Made by a program: the position numbers and the translations under genes. Shown piece by piece: positions 8,853-17,714 of a stretch of DNA of 53,662 bases (its first letter is position 1; each line of letters begins with the position of its first letter). The stretch is from Acetobacter orleanensis (GTDB lineage Bacteria; Pseudomonadota; Alphaproteobacteria; Acetobacterales; Acetobacteraceae): NCBI RefSeq assembly GCF_001581005.1, contig NZ_LHZV01000049.1, forward strand, positions 1-53,662, given 5' to 3'. Under the pieces are notes generated by a model. The model saw only the letters and a program-made list of their open reading frames with translations, was not told the DNA's origin and searched no databases.

Positions 8853-9622
8853 AGCCCAACGGCTGCGGCCACAGACACGTTCAGGCTTTCCATTTCGCCG
8901 GGCATGTACAGCCCGGCAATCTCGTCACAGCTTTCCCGCGTCAGACGACGCAGGCCCTTGCCTTCCGCCCCCAGCACCAGCGCCACGCGGCGGCCTTTGA
9001 AGGACGGACCATCCAGCAGGCCGCCGCCCGCATCCAGCCCGACTGTCCAGCAGCCGCCTTTCTGCAGCGCCTCAATCGCACGGGAGAGATTAACTTCCCG
9101 CACCATCGGCACCGTCTCCAGCGCGCCGGAAGCCGCTTTAGCCAACACGGCGGTTTCCTCCGGCGCGTTGCGGTCCTGCACCACAAGACAGGCCGCGCCA
9201 AAAGCCGCGGCGGAGCGCAGGATTGCGCCAACATTGCGCGGGTCCGTCACCTGATCCAGCACCAGCACGGGGCCGGGGCGTTCCAGCGCTTCTTCCAGCG
9301 TCAGGTTCGGCAGCGCCTTGACCAGAGCCGCAACACCCTGATGCACGGCCTCTGCCCCCAGCAGGTCATCCAGCCGGACGCGCTGCACAATTTCCGGCTC
9401 TATGCGGATGACAGCTCCGGCCTCCCTCGCGGCCAGAAGGGCTGGATGTTCAGGCTCCGTCACCATAAGGCGCTGGAACACGCGGTTCGGGTTGGCCAGA
9501 GCGGCGGCAACGGCATGTGTGCCAAACAGCCAGCAGGTACCAGCGGCTGCGGCCCCCTCACGCCCTGCGGGAGAAGAGCCACGCGAGCGGCGGGACGGAC
9601 GGCCAGAACGGGGAGGACGCAT
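8786..9622 (-). CDS. rlmB: 23S rRNA (guanosine-2'-O)-methyltransferase RlmB-like (SpoU family)
   Basis: SPOUT-superfamily methyltransferase expected to methylate the ribose of G2251 in 23S rRNA using S-adenosylmethionine. The start chosen at 9622 gives 278 residues beginning with an Arg/Ser/Pro-rich tail. The reading frame stays open further upstream, but that sequence is not protein-like. Seen: substrate-binding domain from about 30 to 100, motif 1 DPRNVGAILRSA near 127-138, motif 2 LGAEGKGL near 217-224 and motif 3 SLNVSVAAA near 246-254 that builds the trefoil knot. The 3' end overlaps the convergent permease. A closely related tRNA methyltransferase cannot be fully excluded. Confidence 0.92.
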   Translation of the reverse strand: MRPPRSGRPSRRSRGSSPAGREGAAAAGTCWLFGTHAVAAALANPNRVFQRLMVTEPEHPALLAAREAGAVIRIEPEIVQRVRLDDLLGAEAVHQGVAALVKALPNLTLEEALERPGPVLVLDQVTDPRNVGAILRSAAAFGAACLVVQDRNAPEETAVLAKAASGALETVPMVREVNLSRAIEALQKGGCWTVGLDAGGGLLDGPSFKGRRVALVLGAEGKGLRRLTRESCDEIAGLYMPGEMESLNVSVAAAVGLYELARERMPSTYQPPATKKPT

Positions 9623-9685
9623 GAAAAACCTTGAGCTGTCTTGTTCAGCCCCCTCCCTACCGCAAACTGCCCCCGCCGGGCTATC

Positions 9686-9716
9686 CCTTTTGCCGTGGCG
9701 TTTCACGCCGAAAAGG
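9686..9716. repeat. Hairpin in the rlmB / DUF188 divergent gap
   Basis: CCTTTT (9686-9691) pairs with AAAAGG (9711-9716) outside an inner GGCGT/ACGCC stem (9697-9701 with 9705-9709). It lies in the 210-base divergent intergenic region, where a leader structure or operator is possible. The gap holds no supported gene. Confidence 0.3.
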
Positions 9717-9832
9717 CAGCGCGGAACAGGTGCCAACACTACCGAGCAGGCGCACCACGCAACATGAGGCAGGCTCACACCGCCCCGCGCCTCCCTTGCC
9801 AGCACGTTGTGGCAGGGCCTAGGAGTCAGGCC

Positions 9833-10339
9833 ATGATACGTATTTTTATAGACGCCGACGCCTGCCCCGTGCGGGACGAGACCTATCAGGTGGCCACCCG
9901 CCACGGGCTGAAAACCTATGTTGTCTCCAACCGTCTGCTGGCCGCCCCGGCATCTCCTCAGATTGAGCGGATTGTCGTGACAGACGGCATGGATGTGGCG
10001 GATGACTGGATTGCCGAACACGTCCAAGCGCATGACATCGTTATCTCCTCCGACATCCCGTTAGCCGCCCGCTGCGTGGCAAAAGGAGCGTGTGTGCTGA
10101 ACCCCACGGGCCGTATTCTGGATGAAAACGCCATCGGCATGGCGCTGGCCATGCGGAACCTGATGGAAGACCTCCGCTCCACCGGCACCATGACAGGCGG
10201 AGGGAAAAGCTTTACCAAAAAAGACCGCTCCGCCTTTCTCTCCGCACTGGATACCGCCGTGGTACGCGGCAAAAAACAGGCCGCCAGCAGTCTTCTGGCC
10301 ACGCGCCTTGCAGCACCACCGGGTGGCCGGACTCTCTGA
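9833..10339 (+). CDS. DUF188 / YaiI-YqxD family protein
   Basis: A 168-residue conserved protein of the YaiI/YqxD (DUF188) family, related to PIN-like nuclease folds. It opens with the family hallmark IFIDADACPVR at about 4-13, carries VTDGMDVADDWI near 49-60 and ISSDIPLA near 71-78, and has the Gly-rich TGGGKSFTKKDR loop near 121-132. The conserved acidic residues suggest metal binding and possible nuclease activity, but its function is not established. The ATG at 9833 follows AGGAG at a good distance; upstream in-frame starts give non-family sequence. Confidence 0.9.
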   Translation: MIRIFIDADACPVRDETYQVATRHGLKTYVVSNRLLAAPASPQIERIVVTDGMDVADDWIAEHVQAHDIVISSDIPLAARCVAKGACVLNPTGRILDENAIGMALAMRNLMEDLRSTGTMTGGGKSFTKKDRSAFLSALDTAVVRGKKQAASSLLATRLAAPPGGRTL

Positions 10340-10583
10340 AACCGGTCTCTCTGAAAAAGGCACACTTGAGGCAGACCTACCGAAGGACTGCCATGCCGCT
10401 GCCTCTCTTCTGAATTGCCCCTGTTTACGGCATGGTCTGCGCTTTGTGGGATCAACTCACGCGCCACGCCCTTTGTGAGCCGATAACCCGGTCAGCCTCC
10501 AGCACAAGGATAACAGACCCCTGCTGCACCATCTCGACACGCTGCTTCAGCATTACGGCTACGGCATTGTCACTCTGATCGTC

Positions 10584-11159
10584 ATGATGGAGAGCATGGG
10601 CTTACCCGTGCCTGCCGAAACCTGCATCATCACGGCCTCGCTCTACTGCCTGAAAACCCATCACCTCGCCATTGGTTGGGTGGCGGTCGCGGCGATCGCG
10701 GGGGCTATTATCGGGGATAATTTCGGCTACCTCATTGGCCGCAAGGTGGGGCTGCCCCTGCTGAAAAAATATGGCCCGCGCGTTGGTCTGACATCCGACC
10801 GGATGATTCTGGGGCAATATCTCTTCCACCACCACGGAAGCGCCATTGTCTTCTGTGGGCGGTTTGTTTCCGTAGTGCGGGTGTTTGTCGCCGTGCTGGC
10901 CGGAGCCTGCCGGATGCGCTGGCCGCGCTTCATGCTGTTCAACGCGCTGGGGGGCACCTGCTGGGCGGGTGGATACGCACTTGGCACTTACGCGCTGGGC
11001 CGCAAGATTTCAGAAGTTTCCGGCCCAGTAGGCATCGTTATTGGCATCACCGCCCTTGCCGGAATGTTCGCTATTGGCCGCTTTTTGAAGAAAAATGAAG
11101 CCCATCTGACGCAGCTTGCCTTGCAGGAACACCAGAGCGGCGCACTTCCCGCTTCCTGA
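10584..11159 (+). CDS. DedA-family membrane protein
   Basis: DedA/SNARE-associated-domain protein. The family contains undecaprenyl-phosphate and lipid flippase-like transporters of the inner membrane. Seen: ESMGLPVPAET (the usual E-GLP-P-E motif), GDNFGYLIGRKVG, and FCGRFVSVVRVFVAVLAGACRM, with several hydrophobic helices. From the first ATG the product is 191 residues, yet similarity appears to continue upstream without any in-frame ATG, GTG or TTG: LLHHLDTLLQHYGYGIVTLIV would match the normal N-terminus. A CTG at 10521 with AAGGA ten bases before it may be the true start. The precise substrate is unknown. Confidence 0.88.
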   Translation: MMESMGLPVPAETCIITASLYCLKTHHLAIGWVAVAAIAGAIIGDNFGYLIGRKVGLPLLKKYGPRVGLTSDRMILGQYLFHHHGSAIVFCGRFVSVVRVFVAVLAGACRMRWPRFMLFNALGGTCWAGGYALGTYALGRKISEVSGPVGIVIGITALAGMFAIGRFLKKNEAHLTQLALQEHQSGALPAS

Positions 11160-11259
11160 AAAACGGTGCCTGCTTTTCCAGATTATTCCGTGCCCCTCTA
11201 AGCAGGCGCATCAGGGCTCAAGCCGAATGTGGCGCCCGTGCCGCCCTCACCATCAAATC

Positions 11260-11300
11260 GCCCGAAAGCTCGGGCAGAGTGTGCGGAATGGACATTCCGC
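11260..11300 (+). repeat. Tandem hairpins upstream of RNase D
   Basis: GCCCGA-AAGC-TCGGGC (11260-11275) is followed seven bases later by GCGGAAT-GGAC-ATTCCGC (11283-11300), about 50 bases before the rnd start. There is no T-run after either. They may stabilise an mRNA end or structure the rnd leader. Confidence 0.4.
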
Positions 11301-11349
11301 CATCCCGGCTGTATCCGTCTGAGCCTGATCAACAAGGCAGGAGCGGGTC

Positions 11350-12009
11350 ATGAACGCACCCCGGACCTCTTCCGAGGGAAGCATTACTCTTCATCGTAAC
11401 GACCTGCCCGACGGGCTAACCTTCACCGGGTCCGTTGCCGTGGATACAGAAACCATGGGCCTCAACCCCCATCGGGACCGGCTGTGCCTTGTGCAGCTTT
11501 CCGCAGGAGATGGCACGGCGCATCTGGTGCAGATCATCCCGGAATCCCTTGGCGGCAAAGGGTATGACTGCCCGAACCTCAAGCGCCTGATGGCGGACCC
11601 CGCCGTGACCAAGATCATGCATTTCGCGCGGTTTGATGTCGCCATTCTCCAGCATGCGCTGGGCATTACCGTCAGCCCCGTGGTTTGCACCAAAATTGCC
11701 GCCCGTCTGGTCCGCACCTTTACGGACCGCCACGGTCTGGCCGCCCTGTGCCGCGATATTCTCGGCGTGGAACTGAGCAAACAGCAGCAGACTTCTGACT
11801 GGGGGGCTGAAACCCTCAAGCCCGAGCAACTGGCCTATGCCGCGTCGGACGTGCTGTATCTGCATGCGCTGTGGGAAAAAATGGATGCGCTGCTGCTGCG
11901 TGAAGGCCGCCGGGAACTGGCGCAGGCCTGCTTCGACTTCCTGCCTGCCCGCGCGCGCCTTGATCTTCTGGGTTATGAAGACCCGGATATTTTCTCTCAC
12001 CGCGCCTGA
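11350..12009 (+). CDS. rnd: Ribonuclease D (short form)
   Basis: DEDDy-type 3'-5' exoribonuclease expected to trim tRNA and other small RNA 3' ends. The 219-residue protein has Exo I VDTETMG (Asp32, Glu34), Exo II HFARFD (Asp96) and Exo III YAASDVLY (Tyr163, Asp167), the complete catalytic set. It consists of the nuclease domain only; the HRDC domains of E. coli RNase D (about 375 residues) are absent, as is common in Alphaproteobacteria. It lies 27 bases before kdsD and likely shares the kdsD-lpt transcript. GGAG precedes the ATG. Confidence 0.93.
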   Translation: MNAPRTSSEGSITLHRNDLPDGLTFTGSVAVDTETMGLNPHRDRLCLVQLSAGDGTAHLVQIIPESLGGKGYDCPNLKRLMADPAVTKIMHFARFDVAILQHALGITVSPVVCTKIAARLVRTFTDRHGLAALCRDILGVELSKQQQTSDWGAETLKPEQLAYAASDVLYLHALWEKMDALLLREGRRELAQACFDFLPARARLDLLGYEDPDIFSHRA

Positions 12010-12036
12010 TCCCGCCCGGACCGGAGCCCGCACCGC

Positions 12037-13044
12037 ATGACAGACCCCGCCACACTGGCCCCGCTCCCCGCTCTGGCGCGGGAAGCCGCAGACGTTATCC
12101 AGACCGAACGCGCCGGACTGGATGCGCTGGCCCACGCGCTCCAGAACCCGGAAGGGCTGGGCGGCGCGTTTGCCCGTGCGGTGGATATTCTGTTGAACGT
12201 CTCTGGCCGCGTGGTGGTGACGGGCATTGGCAAATCCGGCCATGTGGCGCGGAAAATTCAGGCGACACTCTGCTCCACCGGCACCCCAGCCCTGTTTGTC
12301 CACCCGGCTGAAGCATCCCACGGGGATTTAGGCATGGTGCAGCCGGGAGACGCGGTGCTCGCCTTCTCCAATTCTGGTGAGACCACGGAACTGGGTGACA
12401 TTGCCGCCCACACCCGGAAGGCAAACCTGCCGCTCCTGGCCGTGACCAGCCGGGCTCAGTCCACACTGGCCTGTGCGGCGGATGTGGCCCTGACCCTTCC
12501 CGCCATGCCAGAAGCCTGCCCGATGGGGCTGGCACCCACCACCAGCACGCTGATGCAACTGGCGTTTGGCGATGCACTGGCCGTCGTCCTGCTCCAGCAG
12601 CGCGGCTTTACCGCCAGTGATTTTGGCACGTACCACCCCGGTGGCCGTCTGGGCAGCAGGCTGCGCACCGTGCAGGACCTGATGCATACCGGCCCGGATA
12701 TCCCGCTCGGGCGCGAAGATACGCCCATGCGGGACGTGATTATGGAAATGACATGCCGGGCTCTAGGCTGCATTGGCATTCTGGACCATAATGGCCGCTT
12801 GGCGGGCCTGATCACGGATGGTGACCTGCGCCGCGCGCTGGACCATGATCTGACGACCACGCAGGCAAAGGATGTCATGAACCGTCACCCTCTGACCATA
12901 GGGCCTGACATTTTTGCGGCGGACGCGCTGCGTCTGATGAATGAACGCGACCGCCCCATTACCTCCCTGTTTATTCTGGATGCAGACCGCCGCCCGATGG
13001 GCGTTGTGCATGTGCATGATCTGCTGCGGGCTGGCGTGGGATGA
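12037..13044 (+). CDS. kdsD: Arabinose-5-phosphate isomerase (KpsF/GutQ family)
   Basis: Converts ribulose 5-phosphate to arabinose 5-phosphate, the first step to Kdo for lipid A and the LPS core. The 335-residue protein has an N-terminal SIS domain with GIGKSG at 63-68, HPAEASHGDLG at 89-99 and SNSGETTEL at 111-119, then two CBS domains from about 215 to the end (the first includes GLITDGDLRRAL). Length fits the family. The stop overlaps the lptC start in an ATGA (13041-13044), coupling Kdo synthesis to LPS export genes. Confidence 0.96.
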   Translation: MTDPATLAPLPALAREAADVIQTERAGLDALAHALQNPEGLGGAFARAVDILLNVSGRVVVTGIGKSGHVARKIQATLCSTGTPALFVHPAEASHGDLGMVQPGDAVLAFSNSGETTELGDIAAHTRKANLPLLAVTSRAQSTLACAADVALTLPAMPEACPMGLAPTTSTLMQLAFGDALAVVLLQQRGFTASDFGTYHPGGRLGSRLRTVQDLMHTGPDIPLGREDTPMRDVIMEMTCRALGCIGILDHNGRLAGLITDGDLRRALDHDLTTTQAKDVMNRHPLTIGPDIFAADALRLMNERDRPITSLFILDADRRPMGVVHVHDLLRAGVG

Positions 13045-13775
13045 GTGACCCCACCGACCGCCCCCCGCAGCGGGATGATTTTGCCCGCTCGGAAGAGACT
13101 GTCCGCCAGCAGCGCGAGCGGCTGGCGCCCTCCGCAGCCCGCCGCCTGCCGCCGGATGCGGCGGAACTTGCCCGCAGGCGCACACTCCTACGCTGGGCAA
13201 AATGGGTTCTGCCCGCCACGGCGCTGCTGCTGCTCAGCTCCATTGCCGTCTGGCCGGAAGTGGACCGGCTGATTAACGCCAATAAAGCGGCACTTAAGGA
13301 GTTTTCCAAGGTCAAGATTGAAAGCGGCAATCTGATTGGCGCCACCTATCGCGGCGTGGATGAGCACAACCGCCCCTTCATGATTACAGCCGACAGCGCC
13401 CATCAGGCCAACCCGGAACGGATGGACCTTGATAATCCAGTGGCGGATATCCTCAGTCAGGGTGGAAGCTGGCTTCTGGTCCGATCAGAAAAAGGGGTCT
13501 ACATGCAGCATGCACAGATTCTTGACCTGACGGGAGAAGTCACCCTGTATCGTGATGATGGCCTTATGATGCGTAGCCCGGTGGCGGATGTGGATATTCA
13601 CACCGGCATTATTGCCTCCGATTCATGGGTGCGGGCAGAAGGGCCATTTGGCGTGCTTGATGCAAAAGGATATCTGGTGTCTCAGCATGAAGGCATTGCC
13701 CAGTTCCGCGGGCCGGGCCGACTGATCCTGAATGATGACCGCGGCAGCCATCCGGCTGATGGGAAAGCCTCCTGA
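13041..13775 (+). CDS. lptC: LPS export protein LptC
   Basis: Single-pass inner-membrane component that receives LPS from LptB2FG and passes it to LptA. The 244-residue protein has a long cytoplasmic N-terminal tail rich in Arg and Pro (about 1-50), one transmembrane helix near 54-72, and a periplasmic beta-jellyroll domain (IESGNLIGATYRGVDEHN through SDSWVRAEGPFGVLDAKG). It sits between kdsD and lptA, as in other Proteobacteria. The N-terminal tail is longer than in E. coli LptC (191 residues). Confidence 0.9.
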   Translation: MSDPTDRPPQRDDFARSEETVRQQRERLAPSAARRLPPDAAELARRRTLLRWAKWVLPATALLLLSSIAVWPEVDRLINANKAALKEFSKVKIESGNLIGATYRGVDEHNRPFMITADSAHQANPERMDLDNPVADILSQGGSWLLVRSEKGVYMQHAQILDLTGEVTLYRDDGLMMRSPVADVDIHTGIIASDSWVRAEGPFGVLDAKGYLVSQHEGIAQFRGPGRLILNDDRGSHPADGKAS

Positions 13776-13776
13776 T

Positions 13777-14964
13777 ATGTTTTTGAACCTCTCCTCAGCC
13801 CCTGTGCCTCCGGCGCGTGCCCGCACACCCCGCCTGCGCCAACCTCTGCCGGGATCCGTGCTCGCACTCGCCGCGCTGCCGCTACTGGCCACCCTGTTCT
13901 GTGGCACGGCCCACGCGCAGTCTATCGACCTCTCGCACGGAGGGCAGATTACAGTTACCGCCGCCGGTGGGTTTGACTGGGACCAGAACCAGAAAAAAGT
14001 TACCGCTTATGATCAGGCAAAAGCGGTACGGGGTGACGTCACTGTTACGGCTGACAAACTGATTGCCTATTACCGCAAGAAAACCGCGCCAGACGGCGCA
14101 CCAGCCCCCGCAGAGCAGGACAACGCCGCCGGGCAGCAGGCCGGACAGCAGACAGGCGGCCTGACCAGCACAACCGCCAGCGCCAAACCCGGCACGGACA
14201 CACAGGCAGCCCCATCCGGCCAGCCTCCGGCTCCGCCAAGCACACCGGCTCCAGCCCCAACAACGCCCCCCGCGCCGACTGATGCCAAAGCGGCAGACAG
14301 CAAAGCAGGAAGTGGAGACCCGGATTCCTCCGGCGCGAATGAAATCTACCGGCTGGAAGCTATCGGCCATGTGCATATCTACACCCAGACCGATCAGGGC
14401 TGGGGGGATAAAGCCGTGTATGACATGGATCAGGCCGTGCTGGTCATGACCGGCAAAGCCCTGAAGCTGACAACCCCGCAGGATATTCTGACAGCGCGGG
14501 ATTCTATGGAATATTACTCGCAGCAGCGTATTTCCATCGGGCGTGGCAATGCGACCGTCACCACCAATGATAACCGGCAGATCCGCGCGGATGTGCTCGT
14601 TGGCTACAGCGCCCCGCCGGACCAGTCCGCCCCGCCTGCGGACAAGCCTAAAGACGCAAACCAGAACTCTTCAGACCCGCTGGCCAACGGCTCCGGCAAG
14701 CTGGAAAAGGTCAATGCGTTCGGGCATGTGTGGGTCCGCACCCAGACGGAAACCGTCACCGGGGACCGCGGTGTGTATGTGCCTGATACAGGGATTGCCC
14801 GCGTTGTGGGGAATGTCCACATCACCCGTGGCCCCAACCAGATTCAGGGCGCAGCGGCCATCATCAACATGCATACTGGTCTGGCAACCATGACAGAACG
14901 CCCCGGCAGCCGCGTGAGCGGTCTGGTTGTGCCCAACAGTGGCGACGGATCGGACAGGAAATAA
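13777..14964 (+). CDS. lptA: LPS transport periplasmic protein LptA, enlarged
   Basis: Periplasmic bridge protein that carries LPS between LptC and LptD. The ATG at 13777, right after the lptC stop, gives 395 residues with a signal peptide ending AHA-Q near 47. The OstA-type beta fold starts at SIDLSHGGQITVTAAGGFDWD (49-69) and resumes at EIYRLEAIGHVHIYT (189-203), split by a Pro/Ala/Gln/Thr-rich linker at about 102-187. A second Pro/Asp/Asn-rich linker spans about 279-308 before KVNAFGHVWVRT. E. coli LptA is 185 residues, so this is about twice the usual size. An in-frame ATG at 13732 would overlap lptC and lacks a signal-peptide-like start. Confidence 0.9.
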   Translation: MFLNLSSAPVPPARARTPRLRQPLPGSVLALAALPLLATLFCGTAHAQSIDLSHGGQITVTAAGGFDWDQNQKKVTAYDQAKAVRGDVTVTADKLIAYYRKKTAPDGAPAPAEQDNAAGQQAGQQTGGLTSTTASAKPGTDTQAAPSGQPPAPPSTPAPAPTTPPAPTDAKAADSKAGSGDPDSSGANEIYRLEAIGHVHIYTQTDQGWGDKAVYDMDQAVLVMTGKALKLTTPQDILTARDSMEYYSQQRISIGRGNATVTTNDNRQIRADVLVGYSAPPDQSAPPADKPKDANQNSSDPLANGSGKLEKVNAFGHVWVRTQTETVTGDRGVYVPDTGIARVVGNVHITRGPNQIQGAAAIINMHTGLATMTERPGSRVSGLVVPNSGDGSDRK

Positions 14965-14967
14965 CAG

Positions 14968-15789
14968 ATGACACAGGAGATCAGCTGGACTTCGGAAGAA
15001 ACGGTGGAAGATCAGGTCATCGGGCCGGGTCCTGAACCAACCTCTCTGAACGCCCTTCACGCGCCGGGCCACGGCCTGTTTGCCCACGGTATTGGCAAAT
15101 CCTACAAAAAGCGTGAGGTGGTGAAGAACGTCTCCATCGAAGTACATCGGGGCGAGGCCGTTGGTCTGCTTGGCCCGAACGGAGCCGGGAAAACCACCAG
15201 CTTTTACATGATTGTCGGCCTTGTGCAGCCTGATACCGGCTCCATCACACTGGACGGCGCGGATATTACGGAACTCCCCATGTACCGCCGTGCGCGGCTG
15301 GGCATTGGCTACCTGCCGCAGGAAGCCAGTATTTTCCGTGGTCTGAATGTCGAACAGAACATTATGGCGGCTCTGGAAGTAGTGGAGCATGACCCGGACC
15401 AGCGGGAAGTGATGCTGGATGGCCTGCTGAGCGAATTTGGTATTTCTCACCTCCGCCGGTCTCCTTCTCTCGCCCTGTCAGGCGGGGAGCGGCGGCGTCT
15501 GGAAATTGCCCGCGCACTGGCCAGCCAGCCGCATTACATCCTGCTGGACGAGCCTCTGGCAGGGATTGACCCCATCGCGGTGGGGGAAATTCGTGATCTG
15601 GTCTCACACCTGAAAGATCGCGGCATTGGCGTGCTGATTACCGACCATAACGTGCGTGAGACGCTGGAAGTTATTGACCGCGCGTACATCATGCACAGTG
15701 GACAGGTGCTGATGCAGGGCGTGCCGGAAGAAATTGTCGCGCATGAAGATGTGCGCCGAGTCTATCTGGGCGAGAGCTTCTCGCTCTAA
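14968..15789 (+). CDS. lptB: LPS export ABC transporter ATP-binding protein LptB
   Basis: Cytoplasmic ATPase of the LptB2FG complex that extracts LPS from the inner membrane. The 273-residue protein has all ABC motifs: Walker A GPNGAGKT (69-76), Q-loop Gln118, signature LSGGERRR (170-177), Walker B LLDEP (192-196) and switch His227. It has an extra 35 or so residues at the N-terminus compared with E. coli LptB (241). It begins three bases after lptA. LptF and LptG are not in the window, which is normal. Confidence 0.97.
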   Translation: MTQEISWTSEETVEDQVIGPGPEPTSLNALHAPGHGLFAHGIGKSYKKREVVKNVSIEVHRGEAVGLLGPNGAGKTTSFYMIVGLVQPDTGSITLDGADITELPMYRRARLGIGYLPQEASIFRGLNVEQNIMAALEVVEHDPDQREVMLDGLLSEFGISHLRRSPSLALSGGERRRLEIARALASQPHYILLDEPLAGIDPIAVGEIRDLVSHLKDRGIGVLITDHNVRETLEVIDRAYIMHSGQVLMQGVPEEIVAHEDVRRVYLGESFSL

Positions 15790-15989
15790 AGCTAGGCGCT
15801 TCCCCACCGGAGGTGCCTCTTCTCCTATCCCCAGTCCTGCGGCCTGTTTGAGCCTGCAAGACCAGCCTTCCTGCCTCGTGTGGCATACTTCATGCTTCAT
15901 GCCATGAGCAGGGACACATTTGCATCTAAACTCGCAATCCCCTGTCGCCCTGCCTCTCCGGCCCTGTTGCGGCAAGGGTTGCTACGCTC

Positions 15990-16274
15990 TCAATGCCGTT
16001 TTTTGATAACAAGCTGCGGTGGGGCCATATCCGGCACTTGTGGGGCGGGCGCGAGTTCAATGGGCGGTACAGGCAGCGGCGCGGTGTCCGCCTTTGGCTT
16101 CTGAGGCACCACCTCAACTGGTATCACCACTTTTTCCATGGGCGGCTTATAGTGCGTCATATACCACATGATGCTGCCGTAAGCGGCGGCAAGTGCCAGC
16201 AGGATCATCGCTTTAACCCGCCATTTGCGGCGCATTCTGGGCATGTTGACGGGCGGGCTGGATCTTAAAAGCAT
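15990..16274 (-). CDS. Small single-pass membrane protein with Pro-rich tail
   Basis: A 94-residue protein I do not recognise. It has a basic N-terminus (MPRMRRKWRVK), one transmembrane helix at about 22-39, and a periplasm-facing tail rich in Pro, Val and Lys, ending LVIKKRH. The layout recalls the membrane anchor plus Pro-rich region of TonB-like proteins, but there is no TonB C-terminal domain. The start at 16274 follows AGGA closely; the frame is open further upstream to 16487 but not protein-like. It occupies the place between lptB and hpf where many Alphaproteobacteria have rpoN, on the opposite strand. Function unknown. Confidence 0.6.
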   Translation of the reverse strand: MLLRSSPPVNMPRMRRKWRVKAMILLALAAAYGSIMWYMTHYKPPMEKVVIPVEVVPQKPKADTAPLPVPPIELAPAPQVPDMAPPQLVIKKRH

Positions 16275-16599
16275 GGCATCCTGTCTGGCTTGCAACTCTA
16301 TCTTGTGTTGTATGCGCCAGCTTTCCGGCTCAGCAACCCCGAAAAAGGCGGTTTTTTGAAAAGCCGCCCCATTTGCCCCGGCGCAACGCTTCGGCCCCCT
16401 TGTGGGTTCCTGTATTAAAACTGTCATAAAACCGTAGACAGACAGGCCCGGAACATGCCCAGATAGCAGAAGGTAGGAGGGAGACACCCCTCATACCTAA
16501 CGAGTCAAACCGCCTGCGCCTGAGAATGGCTGCATCTGTTACGGCTCCACGCTCAGGCAAAAGACGGTCCTGCTTTGAACCAGCAAGGAGCGACATCTG
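16275..16599. other. Divergent gap before hpf
   Basis: These 325 bases separate the minus-strand small membrane protein and plus-strand hpf. They should contain both promoters. A terminator-like hairpin reading on the minus strand lies at 16341-16368 (listed separately). I see no supported coding region; open frames here are antisense extensions without family features. Confidence 0.5.
16341..16368 (-). terminator. Intrinsic terminator without an upstream gene
   Basis: On the minus strand GGCGG (16368-16364) and CCGCC (16351-16347) enclose a G/T-A rich inner stem, giving about nine pairs, followed directly by TTTTTC (16346-16341). This is a good rho-independent terminator, but no minus-strand gene ends here: it lies 67 bases before the start of the small membrane protein. 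It may be an attenuator for that gene or the 3' end of an unannotated small RNA. Confidence 0.55.
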
Positions 16600-17211
16600 A
16601 TGCATATTCATGTTTCCGGTAAACAGATTGATCTGTCCGATGCTCTCAAGCACCGGGTCAACGCTCATTTGGGCGGCCTTGCAGAACGCTACTTTGACAA
16701 GGCGTTGGAAGCCAAAGTGACTTTCAGCAAAGCCCGTTCTTTTTTCACGTGTGACATTAACGTGCATGCAGGCCGCGGCCTGACCCTGCGAGGCGAGGGC
16801 GAGGCAGCCGATGCCAACGCCGCCTTTGATGATGCCGCCGAGCACATTGCCAAGCGCCTGCGCCGCTACCACCGCCGCGTAACCACCCATGCCCGCACCA
16901 GCAAAGCCGATACCACGCAGGAAACCGGGCGCTCTTACGTTTTGAAGGCGACTCCTCCAGCCCCCGCTGCAAAAGCGCGGCAGGAGACAGGTCTCGACCA
17001 TGATGCCGAAGCTGAGGCCGAAACCTACGCCGCGATTATTGCTGAACACACCACAGATATTCCAGCCCTGAGTGTGAGTGAGGCCGTGATGCGGCTAGAC
17101 CTCGCCTCCTGCAAGATCCTGCTGTTCCGCAACCGCAAAAACCAGCAGATCAATCTGGTTTACCAGCGCGATGACGGCAATATCGGCTGGGTGGATACGG
17201 GGCCGTCCTGA
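16600..17211 (+). CDS. hpf: Long-form ribosome hibernation promoting factor
   Basis: Binds the 30S decoding region and dimerises ribosomes in stationary phase. The 203-residue product has the N-terminal HPF/RaiA domain (about 1-100, MHIHVSGKQIDLSDAL), a linker, and the C-terminal dimerisation domain (about 145-203, SCKILLFRNRKNQQINLVYQRDDG), marking the long form. AAGGAG precedes the ATG. In many Alphaproteobacteria hpf follows lptB-rpoN and precedes ptsN; both rpoN and ptsN are missing here. A GC-rich hairpin overlaps its stop codon. Confidence 0.95.
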   Translation: MHIHVSGKQIDLSDALKHRVNAHLGGLAERYFDKALEAKVTFSKARSFFTCDINVHAGRGLTLRGEGEAADANAAFDDAAEHIAKRLRRYHRRVTTHARTSKADTTQETGRSYVLKATPPAPAAKARQETGLDHDAEAEAETYAAIIAEHTTDIPALSVSEAVMRLDLASCKILLFRNRKNQQINLVYQRDDGNIGWVDTGPS

Positions 17212-17233
17212 AGGACGGCCCAACCGCCTTTTT
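17200..17233 (+). terminator. Hairpin over the hpf stop codon
   Basis: GGGCCGTCC (17200-17208) pairs perfectly with GGACGGCCC (17213-17221) around TGAA, which contains the hpf stop TGA. A T-run follows at 17229-17233, seven bases after the stem. It may act as a weak first terminator or protect the mRNA 3' end. Confidence 0.5.
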
Positions 17234-17275
17234 CAACAAAACCCCTGTCATAATAAAAATCTCTGCCGTAATAAA

Positions 17276-17322
17276 AAACCCTGTCACAAAGCGGATCATT
17301 TCTCCGCCCCGTGACAGGGTTT
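17276..17322. terminator. Bidirectional terminator between hpf and DUF1150 gene
   Basis: AAACCCTGTCAC (17276-17287) pairs with GTGACAGGGTTT (17311-17322), 12 pairs, with an inner GCGGA/TCCGC stem (17291-17295 with 17303-17307). The T-run on the plus side and the A-run on the other side make it work in both directions for the convergent genes. Confidence 0.85.
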
Positions 17323-17373
17323 CTTTCAGGGCGTCCGCTTAACCAGAACGCTCCTGCATTTTCCAAAAACTGC

Positions 17374-17640
17374 TTACTGGAGGGTCGCTGGCACCATATC
17401 GTGCTGGAGAATGACACCCCACGCGGTTTCCATATCCTCCACCACCGCCAGCGGAGAGCCATCGGCTGCGTGAATGGCGCAGCCTTCCTCGCCATCTTCT
17501 GTCAGTGCTGGGCGCACATAAGCGACATTGGAAACACCCAGAGACCGAAACTGGTTTTCGGAAAGTGTATGGACATCCAACAGTTTATCCGATTCGTCAG
17601 ACGCAAGGACAACACGTCCGTTCCGGGTCGTGACTTTCAT
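17374..17640 (-). CDS. DUF1150 family protein
   Basis: An 88-residue conserved alphaproteobacterial protein of unknown function. Recognisable features are the core LSENQFRSLGVSNVAYVRP at about 27-45 and the acidic C-terminal part with AIHAADGSPLAVVEDMETAW. DUF1150 genes commonly sit right after small heat-shock protein genes, as here: the hsp20 stop is 74 bases upstream and both probably share the heat-shock promoter at 18270-18297. It has no signal peptide or membrane segment. A role in the stress response is inferred only from context. Confidence 0.85.
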   Translation of the reverse strand: MKVTTRNGRVVLASDESDKLLDVHTLSENQFRSLGVSNVAYVRPALTEDGEEGCAIHAADGSPLAVVEDMETAWGVILQHDMVPATLQ

Positions 17641-17714
17641 GATGTCTCCTTTCCGTTTCTAGGAAAATCAACGCAGCCCTGCGGAAAAAGATCCCCAGCG
17701 CCGCGCCGGACCTT